This document shows, in pieces, positions 16,676 through 26,034 of a stretch of 64,000 nt of DNA. A model generated the notes under the pieces. It saw only the letters and a program-made list of their open reading frames with translations. It searched no databases and was not told the origin of the DNA. Origin of the DNA: JALOLG01 sp963722415 (GTDB lineage: Bacteria; Actinomycetota; Acidimicrobiia; Acidimicrobiales; Ilumatobacteraceae); contig CAVRNI010000039.1 of the NCBI GenBank assembly GCA_963722415.1, positions 186,001 to 250,000 on the forward strand, read 5' to 3'. The translations under genes were made by a program, and so were the position numbers. The first letter of the stretch is position 1, and each line of letters starts with the position of its first letter.

Positions 16676-17230
16676 TCAGCCGGAGATGCGCTCGACGCGG
16701 AGGACGCACTCGAGGCCGGGATCGGCGATCCACGCGACCGCCTCCCAGGGCTGGCTGTCGCCCTCGGGCACGAGGAAGTCGACCTGCACGAGCCCTCGCG
16801 CGGTGGCCGAATCGGGGGGGTTGAACGCGACGTAGATCCGATAGGCGGCGCCGGCGGCCGTCGTGTTGGTCACGGTGCCGGCGGCGACCCAGTGATCGCC
16901 GGCGAGCTCGCAGCGGTCGAGTTGGACGTCGTCGCGGGCGCCGACGTAGCCGTCGGTTCCGAGGCCAGGGCCGACGTCGACGTCGAGATACGCGGGCGCC
17001 CCGGTCGTGTCCGTGGCCTCGATCGCGACGCTCCCCACGGTCGGCTCGCCGGATTGCGTCTCGGTCGCCGGCATCGACGCGTCGGATGCGATCACCGAGA
17101 CCGTGCTGGCTGCGTCGACGATCGGTGCGCCGACCCGCGCCGACGCGGTCGGCGATGCACCGCCGCCGTCGTCATTGCACCCGGCAACCACCACCGCGAT
17201 CGCGACACACGGCAACAAGGCGAGCTTCAT
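16676..17230 (-). CDS. Secreted lipoprotein of unknown function
   Basis: 184 residues. The N-terminus MKLALLPCVAIAVVVAGC is a lipoprotein signal with the lipobox VAGC, so the mature protein should be anchored outside the membrane. A Ser/Thr/Ala-rich linker follows to about residue 75. Then comes a compact beta-rich domain with two Cys (DRCELAG and LECVLRV) that could form a disulphide. GTVTNTTAAGAAYRIYVAF resembles a FxLYD/Ig-like sandwich. No function can be assigned. Confidence 0.7.
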   Translation of the reverse strand: MKLALLPCVAIAVVVAGCNDDGGGASPTASARVGAPIVDAASTVSVIASDASMPATETQSGEPTVGSVAIEATDTTGAPAYLDVDVGPGLGTDGYVGARDDVQLDRCELAGDHWVAAGTVTNTTAAGAAYRIYVAFNPPDSATARGLVQVDFLVPEGDSQPWEAVAWIADPGLECVLRVERISG

Positions 17231-17305
17231 TCGACCATCCGTGGCCGAAGCTAGTTGCTGGTCGACGCCGGCCAGCGGCAGGCCGGCCGGTCGATCGGAC
17301 CCGAT

Positions 17306-18619
17306 TCAGCCGCGCGCGGCGGCGAACCCGACGTCGAGGTCGGCGAGGATGTCGTCGATCGACTCGAGTCCGACGCTCAACCGCACGAGCCCCGGTGTGA
17401 CGTCGGAGAGGACCTGCTCCTCGGCCGTCAGCTGGCTGTGGGTGGTGCTCGCCGGGTGGATCACCAGGCTGCGTACATCGCCGATGTTGGCGACGTGGCT
17501 GTGCAGCTTGAGGGCGTCGACGAACCGCTTTCCTGCCTCGAGACCGCCTTCGATCTCGAACGCCAGCACCGAGCCGTAGCCCTTGCCGGCGCCGTACCGC
17601 TTCGCCCGCTCGTGCCACGGGCTCGACGGAAGCCCCGCCCAACGCAGGGCGAGCACCTGATCGTGACCGTCGAGGTGGGCGGCGACCTTCTCCGTGTTCT
17701 CGAAATGACGCTCCATCCGGAGGCTGAGCGTCTCGAGGCCCTGGAGGAACAGGAACGAGTTCTGCGGCGAGATCGACATGCCCATGTCGCGCAGGAGCTG
17801 GACGCGGGCCTTGAGGATGTACGAACCGTGCCCGAGGGCGGGCCAGTAGGCGAGGCCGTGGTAGCTCGGGTCGGGATCGATGAAGTTCTGGAACCGGCCG
17901 GACGCTCCGTAGTCGAACGTGCCACCGTCGATGATGGCGCCGCCGATCGACGTGCCGTGCCCGCCGATGAACTTCGTCAGGCTGTGCACGACGATGTCGC
18001 AACCCCACTCGAGCGGGCGGATCAGGTACGGAGTCGGGACGGTGTTGTCGAGCATCAACGGGATGCCGTTGGCGTGGGCGACGCCGCTGACGCCCTCGAT
18101 GTCGAAGACGTCGTTCTTCGGGTTCGGCATCGTCTCGCCGAAGAACAGCTTGGTGTTGTCCTGGATCGCGGCCTCCCACTGTGAGAGGTCGTGTGGATCG
18201 TCGACGAACGTGACGTTGATGCCGAGCTTGGGGAGCGTGTAGTGGAACAGGTTGTACGTGCCGCCGTACAGCGACGGCGATGAGACCAGGTGGTCACCGG
18301 ACTCGCACAGGGTGAGGATGCCGAGCGTCTCGGCCGCCTGCCCGGACGCCACCGCGAGCGCGCCCGGGATGCCGATCGCCGTCGTGCAGCCACCCTCCAG
18401 GGCGTTGAGGCGCGCTTCGAGGGCGGCCTGCGTCGGGTTCATGATCCGCGTGTAGATGAACCCCACCTCGCCGAGCGCGAACAGGTTCGCGGCGTGGTCG
18501 GAGTCGCGGAACTGGAACGACGTCGTCTGATAGATCGGCACCGCCCTGGCACCGGTTGAGACGTCGGGATCGCCCCCGACATGGATCTGCTTGGTCTCGA
18601 ATCCCCAGTCGTCACTCAT
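17306..18619 (-). CDS. metY: O-acetylhomoserine aminocarboxypropyltransferase (sulfhydrylase)
   Basis: 437 residues, the usual MetY length and clearly longer than MetB/MetC. It makes homocysteine from O-acetylhomoserine and sulfide. Markers: FETKQIHVGG at the N-terminus, YTRIMNPTQAALEARLNALEGG for the phosphate-binding turn, and the PLP lysine in VHSLTKFIGGHGTSIGG. The C-terminal HPASTTHSQL block binds the substrate carboxylate. No SAM or T-box leader was found upstream. The neighbouring ilvC lies in the same direction, 148 bases away. Confidence 0.94.
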   Translation of the reverse strand: MSDDWGFETKQIHVGGDPDVSTGARAVPIYQTTSFQFRDSDHAANLFALGEVGFIYTRIMNPTQAALEARLNALEGGCTTAIGIPGALAVASGQAAETLGILTLCESGDHLVSSPSLYGGTYNLFHYTLPKLGINVTFVDDPHDLSQWEAAIQDNTKLFFGETMPNPKNDVFDIEGVSGVAHANGIPLMLDNTVPTPYLIRPLEWGCDIVVHSLTKFIGGHGTSIGGAIIDGGTFDYGASGRFQNFIDPDPSYHGLAYWPALGHGSYILKARVQLLRDMGMSISPQNSFLFLQGLETLSLRMERHFENTEKVAAHLDGHDQVLALRWAGLPSSPWHERAKRYGAGKGYGSVLAFEIEGGLEAGKRFVDALKLHSHVANIGDVRSLVIHPASTTHSQLTAEEQVLSDVTPGLVRLSVGLESIDDILADLDVGFAAARG

Positions 18620-18734
18620 AGGGCTCGAACACTAACGCGATCCCAATCCCGACCGAACAACTCGGAATTCGAGCGCGTCCAACCGTAACGCGCACGGACC
18701 GGGTCGCGTCGTTCAGAGGCGAAGACCCGGTTCG

Positions 18735-18764
18735 CCCGTCGGCGGCGCCAGCCGCTTCGACGGG
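18735..18764 (-). terminator. Hairpin terminator after ilvC
   Basis: CCCGTCG-GCGGC (18735-18746) pairs with GCCGC-CGACGGG (18751-18764) across a four-base loop, with a two-base bulge. It starts four bases after the ilvC stop. There is no clear U-run, so it may act with Rho or as a 3' stabiliser. The rest of 18620-18767 holds only the presumed metY promoter region. Confidence 0.5.
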
Positions 18765-18767
18765 GCG

Positions 18768-19796
18768 CTATCCAGAAGAGGCTTCGGCGACCTTGGTCTT
18801 GCCGGCGGAGATCCACGGCATCATCGCCCGCAGTCGACTGCCGACGTCCTCGATCGGGTGCGCCTTGCCCTCGTCCTGCAGCCGCTTGTAGTTCGGCCGC
18901 CCGGCTTCGCTCTCGGCGATCCACTCGTCGGCGAACTTGCCCGAGACGATCTCGTCGAGGATGCGGCGCATCTCGGCCTTGGTCTCGTCGGTGACGATGC
19001 GCGAGCCGCGGGTCAGGTCGCCGTACTCGGCGGTGTCGGAGATCGAATAGCGCATCCCGGCGATGCCCTCTTCGTACATCAGGTCGACGATCAGCTTGAC
19101 CTCGTGGAGGCACTCGAAGTACGCCATCTCCGGCGCGTATCCCGCCTCGGTCAACGTCTCGAAGCCGGCCTGCACGAGGCTGGTGAGGCCGCCGCACAAC
19201 ACCACCTGCTCACCGAACAGGTCGGTCTCGGTCTCCTCGGGGAACGTCGTCTCGATCACGCCGGCACGCGTGCCGCCGATCCCGTCGGCGTACGAGAGGG
19301 CGACGGCTTTGGCGTTGCCGGTGGCGTCCTGCTCGACGGCGATCAGGCACGGCACGCCCCCGCCCTCGGTGTACGTGCGGCGGACGAGGTGGCCAGGGCC
19401 CTTGGGGGCGACCATGATCACGTCGACGCCATCGGGCGGCGTGATGCGACCGAAGCGGACGTTGAAGCCGTGGGCGAAGGCGAGCGCCTTGCCCGGCGTC
19501 ATGTGCCGCGCGATGTGCTCGTCGTAGATCGTCTTCTGCTCGGTGTCGGGAGCGAGGATCATCACGATGTCGGCCCACTCGGCGGCGTCGGCGATCGACT
19601 TCACGGTCAGTCCCTGCGACTCGGCCTTGGCGGCCGATGACGATCCTTCGCGGAGCCCGACGACGACGTCGACGCCCGACTCCTTGAGGTTCAGCGCGTG
19701 GGCGTGGCCCTGCGATCCGTACCCGATGACGGCGACCTTGCGGTCGCGGATGAGCGAGCCGTCGGCGTCGGCCTCGTAGTAGACGTTGGCGGCCAT
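18768..19796 (-). CDS. ilvC: Ketol-acid reductoisomerase
   Basis: 342 residues, class I. It isomerises and reduces acetolactate or acetohydroxybutyrate in valine, isoleucine and leucine synthesis. The nucleotide loop is VIGYGSQGHAHALNLKESG, the Mg-binding site includes FPEETETDLFGEQVVLCGG, and CLHEVKLIVDLMYEEG is in the C-terminal knot. It is the third gene of ilvB-ilvN-ilvC, one base after ilvN. It is therefore probably under the same leader-peptide attenuator. Confidence 0.96.
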   Translation of the reverse strand: MAANVYYEADADGSLIRDRKVAVIGYGSQGHAHALNLKESGVDVVVGLREGSSSAAKAESQGLTVKSIADAAEWADIVMILAPDTEQKTIYDEHIARHMTPGKALAFAHGFNVRFGRITPPDGVDVIMVAPKGPGHLVRRTYTEGGGVPCLIAVEQDATGNAKAVALSYADGIGGTRAGVIETTFPEETETDLFGEQVVLCGGLTSLVQAGFETLTEAGYAPEMAYFECLHEVKLIVDLMYEEGIAGMRYSISDTAEYGDLTRGSRIVTDETKAEMRRILDEIVSGKFADEWIAESEAGRPNYKRLQDEGKAHPIEDVGSRLRAMMPWISAGKTKVAEASSG

Positions 19797-19797
19797 C

Positions 19798-20355
19798 TCA
19801 GCCCACCTTCCCTTTCGGTGAGTTCACGGCGCGCAGGCGCGCCTCGCGGTCGAGTTTGGGCAGCGCGACGCGCCCCGTGCGCTGGAGCTCCACGATGCCA
19901 TAGCCACCGAGCAACTCTTCAAAGTCGTCGATCTTGTCGGGATGGCCCTCGAGGCTCACGGTGATGGCCTCGACGCCGACCGCCAGGATCTTGCCCTCGA
20001 AGATGTTGGTGAGCTCGACGATCTGGGCGCGGTTCTCGGACGCGACCCGGATCGTCGCCAGCAGCAACTCGCGCTCGACCGATCGGCGCGGGTCGAGCTC
20101 CTGGATCTTCACGACGTCGATCAGCTTGAACAGCTGCTTCACGATCTGTTCGAGCGGCGACGTGTCGACGTCGACGACGATCGTGATGCGGCTCATGCCC
20201 TCGTCCTCGGCGGGCGCGACGGCGAGCGAGTAGATGTTGTAGCCGCGCCGCGCGAAGAGGCTCGCGACGCGGGCGAGGACGCCCGGCCGGTTCTGCACGA
20301 GCACCGACAAGATGTGGTGGTTGAGCGATGTGCCGTGCGGGTTGATCGCGGTCAT
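19798..20355 (-). CDS. ilvN: Acetolactate synthase small (regulatory) subunit
   Basis: 185 residues. It binds and activates the IlvB catalytic subunit and confers valine feedback. The N-terminal ACT domain runs from HHILSVLVQNRPGVLARVASLF through RRGYNIYSLAV. The second domain ends GIVELQRTGRVAL. The start ATG at 20355 overlaps the ilvB stop (ATGA), so translation is coupled. A longer open frame upstream is an overlap artefact. Confidence 0.95.
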   Translation of the reverse strand: MTAINPHGTSLNHHILSVLVQNRPGVLARVASLFARRGYNIYSLAVAPAEDEGMSRITIVVDVDTSPLEQIVKQLFKLIDVVKIQELDPRRSVERELLLATIRVASENRAQIVELTNIFEGKILAVGVEAITVSLEGHPDKIDDFEELLGGYGIVELQRTGRVALPKLDREARLRAVNSPKGKVG

Positions 20356-22103
20356 TTCAGGCCGGCCCTTCGCTCGAGTTGGTTGGGATGCAGGATCAGA
20401 TCGTCGTTGCTCTGACCGGCGGGCACCATCGGGAACACCTTCTCGCCGGCATCGACACGGAACTCGACGACCACGGTCTTGTCGTTGATCGAGTTGGCCT
20501 TCTCGAGCGCCGGCTCGACTTCCTCGGGCGACTCGACACGGATGCCGACACAGCCCATCGCCTCCGCCCAGCGGACGTAGTCGGGACAGGTCTGGGTGAG
20601 GTTCACCTCGCTGTAGCGCTCGTCGTAGAACATCTCCTGCCACTGACGGACCATGCCGAGGTGACTGTTGTTGAGGATCGCGACCTTGATCGGGATCCGC
20701 TCGATCGTCGACGTGACGAGCTCCTGGGCGGTCATCTGGAAGCACCCGTCGCCGTCGATCGCCCACACGGTCCGGTCGGGCCGCCCGACCTTGGCGCCGA
20801 TCGCGGCGGGCACGCAGAACCCCATCGTGCCGAGGCCACCCGAGTTGACCCAGGTGTACGGCTCGTTGAACTTCCAGTACTGCGACGCCCACATCTGGTG
20901 CTGGCCGACGCCGGAGGCGACGATCGTCCCCTCGGGCGCCGCGTCGCGGACCTTCTCGAGGCAGTACTGCGGCTTCAACGCCTCACCTGGCTCGCTCTGG
21001 TCGTAGGTCAGCGGGTACTGCTCACGCCAGCCCGACACCCGGCTCTTCCACACCGACGTGTCGGCCTGCTCGACACCGCCCTGCTGGAGGTCGTTGATCG
21101 CCTTGACGATCTCCTCGATCACGTACTTGCAGTCGCCGACGATCGGGACATCGGGTCGGCGCACCTTGCCCTGCTCGGCCGGATCGACGTCGACGTGGAT
21201 GATCTTGGCTTCGGGCGCGAACGCCGACACCCGGCCGGTGATGCGGTCGTCGAAACGGGCGCCCAGCGCGATCAACAGGTCGGCCTTCTGCATCGCCGTC
21301 ACCGCGGTCGCGTTGCCGTGCATGCCCGGCATGCCGAGGCACAGCGGGTGGTCGTCGGGGAACGCGCCCCGCGCCATCAGCGTGGTGACGACGTAGATGT
21401 CGGTGAGCTCGGCGAGCTCGCGCAGCGCCTCGGCGGCGCGCGCCTTGAGCACCCCACCGCCGACGTAGAGGACCGGACGCTCCGACGCCAGGATCAGCTT
21501 GGCCGCCTCCTTGATCATGCGGGCGTGGCCCTTCACCGTCGGCCGGTACCCCGGCAGCGACGCCACGACCTCGTCGTCGCTCGGCCAGTACCACTCCATC
21601 TCGTTCTGCAGCACGTCCTTGGGGACGTCGACGAGCGTGGGGCCGGGCCGGCCCGTCGTCGCGATGTGGAACGCCTGGCGGATCGCCATCGGCAGGTCGT
21701 CGGCGCTCATCACGAGCTCGTTGTGCTTGGTCACCGAGCGGGTGATCCCGACCGTGTCGCACTCCTGGAACGCGTCGGTGCCGATCGCCGCGGTCGGGAC
21801 CTGGCCGGTGATGCCGACCATCGGGATCGAGTCCATGAACGCGTCCATCAGCGGCGTGACGAGGTTGGTCGCGGCCGGTCCGGACGTCACCATCGCGACA
21901 CCGGGACGACCGGTGACGTGGGCGTAGCCCTCTGCCATGTGCCCGGCCCCCTGCTCGTGGCGCACGAGGATGTGACGGATCGACGACTCGAGCAACGGGT
22001 CGTACGCAGGGAGGATGCACCCGCCCGGCAACCCGAACATGACGTCGACACCCTCCATCTCGAGGGATTTGATGAGGGCTTGCGCCCCTGTCAGCTTGGT
22101 CAT
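20352..22103 (-). CDS. ilvB: Acetolactate synthase large (catalytic) subunit
   Basis: 583 residues. It condenses pyruvate with pyruvate or 2-oxobutyrate, the first committed step to branched-chain amino acids. The thiamine-binding Glu is in LVRHEQGAGHMAEGYA, FAD/central domain contacts are around VGGGVLKARAAEALRELAEL, and the ThDP-Mg motif is AIDGDGCFQMTAQELVT with NNSHLGMVRQWQE. A good ribosome site (AGGAGA) precedes the ATG. Expression should be set by the attenuator upstream. Confidence 0.96.
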   Translation of the reverse strand: MTKLTGAQALIKSLEMEGVDVMFGLPGGCILPAYDPLLESSIRHILVRHEQGAGHMAEGYAHVTGRPGVAMVTSGPAATNLVTPLMDAFMDSIPMVGITGQVPTAAIGTDAFQECDTVGITRSVTKHNELVMSADDLPMAIRQAFHIATTGRPGPTLVDVPKDVLQNEMEWYWPSDDEVVASLPGYRPTVKGHARMIKEAAKLILASERPVLYVGGGVLKARAAEALRELAELTDIYVVTTLMARGAFPDDHPLCLGMPGMHGNATAVTAMQKADLLIALGARFDDRITGRVSAFAPEAKIIHVDVDPAEQGKVRRPDVPIVGDCKYVIEEIVKAINDLQQGGVEQADTSVWKSRVSGWREQYPLTYDQSEPGEALKPQYCLEKVRDAAPEGTIVASGVGQHQMWASQYWKFNEPYTWVNSGGLGTMGFCVPAAIGAKVGRPDRTVWAIDGDGCFQMTAQELVTSTIERIPIKVAILNNSHLGMVRQWQEMFYDERYSEVNLTQTCPDYVRWAEAMGCVGIRVESPEEVEPALEKANSINDKTVVVEFRVDAGEKVFPMVPAGQSNDDLILHPNQLERRAGLK

Positions 22104-22128
22104 CGAGGTCTCCTGTGATCGGAGGGTG

Positions 22129-22164
22129 GCGGAAAAACGAAACGACCTCCCGATTGGGAGGTCG
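22129..22164 (-). terminator. Intrinsic terminator of the ilvB attenuator
   Basis: CGACCTCCC (22164-22156 on the minus strand) pairs perfectly with GGGAGGTCG (22151-22143) around AATC, and is followed directly by TTTCGTTTTT. It is placed between the leader peptide and ilvB, so it is an attenuator rather than an end-of-gene signal. The U-run is unusual in this GC-rich window. Confidence 0.9.
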
Positions 22165-22192
22165 AGGAGCGCGCGGCGATGCAGCCGGCGCG

Positions 22193-22234
22193 CTACCGGA
22201 TGAGTACTACGAGGGCGCGAAAACTGGCACGCAT
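22193..22234 (-). CDS. ilvB leader peptide
   Basis: A 13-codon frame, MRASFRALVVLIR followed by TAG. Five of its last six codons before the end specify Leu, Val, Val, Leu and Ile, the end products of the pathway. It stops about 28 bases before the terminator stem. Scarcity of charged tRNA would stall the ribosome here and favour read-through into ilvBNC. It is too short for routine gene calling. There is no strong ribosome site, but the -10 element at 22244-22249 is so close that the message may be leaderless. Confidence 0.8.
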   Translation of the reverse strand: MRASFRALVVLIR

Positions 22235-22243
22235 CAACCGCTG

Positions 22244-22272
22244 AGTGTGGCAGATCAGTTCGCCGATGACAA
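22244..22272 (-). promoter_or_regulatory. Promoter for the ilv leader and ilvBNC
   Basis: On the minus strand TTGTCA (22272-22267) and CACACT (22249-22244) are 17 bases apart, and the leader ATG begins nine bases after the -10. The spacing is ideal; the -10 is only a fair match. Confidence 0.5.
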
Positions 22273-22321
22273 CCCGCTGTCGCGATCCGCGGATGGGTCA
22301 GCCCGGCGCGCCACCGAGACG

Positions 22322-22380
22322 ACCCGTTCTGTCTGCTTCATACGAACCGTGGCGGCATCTGAAGCAGACAGTTCGGGGGG
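22322..22380. repeat. Dispersed palindromic repeat, copy D
   Basis: Arms CTGTCTGCTTCA (22329-22340) and TGAAGCAGACAG (22360-22371) are perfect. The loop ends CCGTGGCGGCATC, like copy C and in the same orientation. G-rich sequence GTTCGGGGGG follows. It lies 18 bases before the inositol-phosphate synthase start and upstream of the divergent ilv promoter. Confidence 0.8.
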
Positions 22381-22397
22381 TGCGTAGCCTCGGTCGC

Positions 22398-23730
<1,333 letters not shown>

Positions 23731-23752
23731 TCCGGCGCCGGGCCAACGCACG

Positions 23753-24424
23753 TCATTGTGAGAACGGGAACCCGACGTTGGTGAAGAACCACAGCGACGA
23801 CGTGAGCCACAGTCCGGTGAGCAGCGTCACGAGGAGACCGCCGCAGAGCGGGAGCACGAAGCGCGGCAGGCCGTCGATGCGCAGCACCAGCATCTTGGTG
23901 GCGAACGCTCCGTAGAACGCGCAGCCGAAGATCGAGTGGGCGATCTGCCGGGCTCCGGTCTCGGCGAACCCGAGCGACCACAGGCAGTGGTACGCGACCG
24001 GCAGGGTGAACAGGAACGCCACGGTCCCACTCCAGCGGTGGACCGTCGCCGTGCGCCGCGGCGCCGGCCGCCGCAGCGGCAGCTTGCCGTACATCCACAG
24101 CGCTGACGTCAGCTGCACGAGAACCAGGGCGGCGGCGCACGTGGCCAACCACGCCTTCATGTCGAGCACCGACGGGAACCCGAAGTCCTGGATCGGACGG
24201 AACGTCGGATCGTGCACTCGGCCGTAGGTGCCGAGCGCCACCGCCACCGCTCCACCCGCGAGCGCGGCCATCGCGACCTGGATCGACACCCTGTTGGACT
24301 CGGTGTTGGACGCGGTGTTGGACTCGGTGTTGGACGCGGTGCCGGTCGCCGTGTCCATCGCCGTGTCGGAGGCTGAATCGGGCGCTGGATGCGATGGCGG
24401 CTCGAAGCCTCCGCTGACGGTCAT
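23753..24424 (-). CDS. DUF6529-type multi-helix membrane protein
   Basis: About 223 residues from the ATG at 24424. After a low-complexity N-terminus made of Asp/Ser/Asn-Thr repeats (encoded by 12-bp tandem repeats) there are five membrane segments, including AALAGGAVAVALGTYGRV and TVAFLFTLPVAYHCLWSLGF. Histidines in VHRWSGT, YHCLW and IAHSIFG lie at membrane edges and could bind haem, as in cytochrome b561-like proteins. It is divergent from a blue-copper protein and a PF03640-repeat lipoprotein, the usual company of this family. A role in electron transfer is inference. Confidence 0.65.
   Translation of the reverse strand: MTVSGGFEPPSHPAPDSASDTAMDTATGTASNTESNTASNTESNRVSIQVAMAALAGGAVAVALGTYGRVHDPTFRPIQDFGFPSVLDMKAWLATCAAALVLVQLTSALWMYGKLPLRRPAPRRTATVHRWSGTVAFLFTLPVAYHCLWSLGFAETGARQIAHSIFGCAFYGAFATKMLVLRIDGLPRFVLPLCGGLLVTLLTGLWLTSSLWFFTNVGFPFSQ
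24293..24340. repeat. 12-bp tandem repeat, four copies
   Basis: GTTGGACTCGGT and GTTGGACGCGGT alternate twice. Two or three decayed units follow to about 24364. On the minus strand they encode Thr-Glu/Ala-Ser-Asn units in the N-terminal tail of the membrane protein. A multiple of three keeps the frame if copy number changes. Confidence 0.85.
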
Positions 24425-24499
24425 GCCCGACCTTACGTGCGCGGCGTCGATCGCGGTTCTCGGAGAACCGATCGCCGCGCCGGGGCGTACCGGCCGGCC

Positions 24500-24901
24500 A
24501 TGCAACGAATCACTGGATCACTGGTCGTCTGTCTGGCGGCCGCATCGTTCACCGCCGGCGCGCTGCTGTTCGCCGACGACTCCCCGCGGCAAACCGCTGC
24601 CGCCCCCGTGCCACCAGCGGCCGCTGCCGCACCTGCCGCCGCGACGGCAGTCGGCGCGCCGGCCGTGATGACGATCGCCGACTTCGGGTTCTCGCCACTC
24701 ACGGTCGCACCTGGAGCGACCGTGACCGTGACGAACACCGACGGCGTACCGCACACCGTCACGGCCGTCGGCGGCGAGTTCGCGAGCGGGCTCATCGATC
24801 CCGGCGCCAGCGTCGCGTTCGTCGCACCCACCCAGCCGGGCACCTACACGTTCGTCTGCGACTTCCATCCGACCATGCAAGGGACGCTCGTCGTCGCCTG
24901 A
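24500..24901 (+). CDS. Secreted blue-copper (cupredoxin) protein
   Basis: 133 residues. An N-terminal signal or anchor (ITGSLVVCLAAASFTAGALL) is followed by an Ala/Pro-rich linker and a plastocyanin-like domain from about residue 52. All four type 1 copper ligands are visible: His in DGVPHTVTAV, then Cys, His and Met in FVCDFHPTMQG. It should carry single electrons on the outer face of the membrane. The next gene starts 82 bases on in the same direction; the DUF6529 gene is divergent. The partner oxidase or reductase is unknown. Confidence 0.88.
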   Translation: MQRITGSLVVCLAAASFTAGALLFADDSPRQTAAAPVPPAAAAAPAAATAVGAPAVMTIADFGFSPLTVAPGATVTVTNTDGVPHTVTAVGGEFASGLIDPGASVAFVAPTQPGTYTFVCDFHPTMQGTLVVA

Positions 24902-24925
24902 CGGCGCGCGTCCGCTTCGAGCCAC

Positions 24926-24969
24926 CTCTCACCACACCCAACCAACCAAGCCAACCAACCACTCAACTC
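24926..24969 (+). promoter_or_regulatory. Nearly G-free CCAA-rich leader
   Basis: In a window of about 70% GC this 44-base stretch has almost no G and consists of repeats such as CCAACCAACCAAGCC, ending in an AAGGAG ribosome site before the ATG at 24983. It should be unstructured as RNA and may favour high translation of the lipoprotein. Confidence 0.5.
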
Positions 24970-24982
24970 AAGGAGCCATCCC

Positions 24983-25946
24983 ATGAACCGCACCAACACC
25001 CTGATCGTCCTCGCCATCGCCGGCACCGGCCTGCTCGCCGCCTGCGGTGGTGACGACGGGTCCACCCCCGCCGTCGCCGCGGCACCAGCGCCGGCCGTCG
25101 CTTCGGTGCCGCCAGCGACGAGCACCACCATCGCCGCCGCGGCCGGGTCGACCGTCGCCGTGAAGAGCGCCGAGAGCGACCTCGGACCGATCCTCGTCGG
25201 CGTCGACGGCCGCACGCTGTACGGCTTCACCAACGACACCCCGACCCAGAGCAACTGCGAGGGCACGTGCGCCGAGGCCTGGCCCCCGGTCGTGGTCCCC
25301 GCCAACTGGACCGTCGCGCCCGGCGTCGACAGCGGGATCTTCAACACGATCACGCGGCCGGACGGCACGCTGCAGCTCGTCGCCGGCAAGTACCCGCTGT
25401 ACGCCTACTCGGGCGACACCGCACCCGGTGACGTCAACGGTCAGGGTTCGGGCGACGTGTGGTTCGTCGTCGACACCGCCGGCGCGCTGATCGAGGGCGA
25501 CGCCGCGACCGAGACGACCGACGTGACCGAGACGACCGAGAACGCGACGACGCCCCGAGAACGCGACGACCGAGACCGCCGCCGCCAACGAGGCGCCGCC
25601 CAAGGCCGTGTTCATCGGCGAGACCCCGCTCGGCGTGGCGCTCACCGACGCCGACGGATTCACGCTCTACGGCTTCACCAAGGACGGCGACGGCCACCCG
25701 ACATGCAACGACGCCTGCGCCGACGCGTGGCCACCGTTGCTGGTCGACGGCGACACGTTGCCCGAGGGTCTCGACGCAGCCGTGTTCAGCATCGTCCAGC
25801 GCGACGACGGGTCGCACCAGCTGAAGGCCGGCAAGTGGCCGTTGTACCGGTTCGCCGGTGACGACGAGCCGGGCCAGACCAACGGCCAGGGCTCCGGCGA
25901 CGTCTGGTTCGTCGTCAACCCCGACGGCAGCCTCAAGAAGGGCTGA
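24983..25946 (+). CDS. Secreted lipoprotein with two PF03640 repeats (frame break)
   Basis: About 320 residues. The signal MNRTNTLIVLAIAGTGLLAAC ends in the lipobox LAAC. Two copies of the secreted-repeat domain follow. The first has RTLYGFTNDTPTQSNCEGTC, AWPPVV and QGSGDVWFVVD; the second has FTLYGFTKDGDGHPTCNDAC, AWPPLL and QGSGDVWFVVN. Each has the paired Cys and the WP motif. Between them a Thr/Glu-rich linker contains the frame break near 25547-25560, in a short repeat. Function of the repeat is not established; its frequent cupredoxin neighbours suggest a role at the cell surface in redox chemistry. Confidence 0.8.
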
Positions 25947-25965
25947 ACCCCGTCTCCCGCGCGAA

Positions 25966-26009
25966 CTCGGCGGCGTTGCGTCTCGGTATCGGGACGCAGC
26001 GCCGCCGAG
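25966..26009. terminator. Strong bidirectional hairpin
   Basis: A 17-base left arm (25966-25982) and right arm (25993-26009) pair throughout, with one G-U wobble, over the loop TCGGTATCGG. It lies just after the PF03640 lipoprotein gene and beyond the expected end of the convergent threonine dehydratase. No U-run is present. Confidence 0.7.
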
Positions 26010-26034
26010 ACGCCGTCCGGGACGCCTCGCCGTG

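Noticed and set aside
18620..18767. SAM riboswitch or T-box before metY
   Set aside because: No core motif of either class is readable on the minus strand; only a hairpin after ilvC and weak promoter-like hexamers.
25667..26034. C-terminal extension of threonine dehydratase antisense to the PF03640 lipoprotein gene
   Set aside because: The extension has no likeness to the family, crosses a strong hairpin and lies antisense to a well-supported gene. A lost stop is more plausible.
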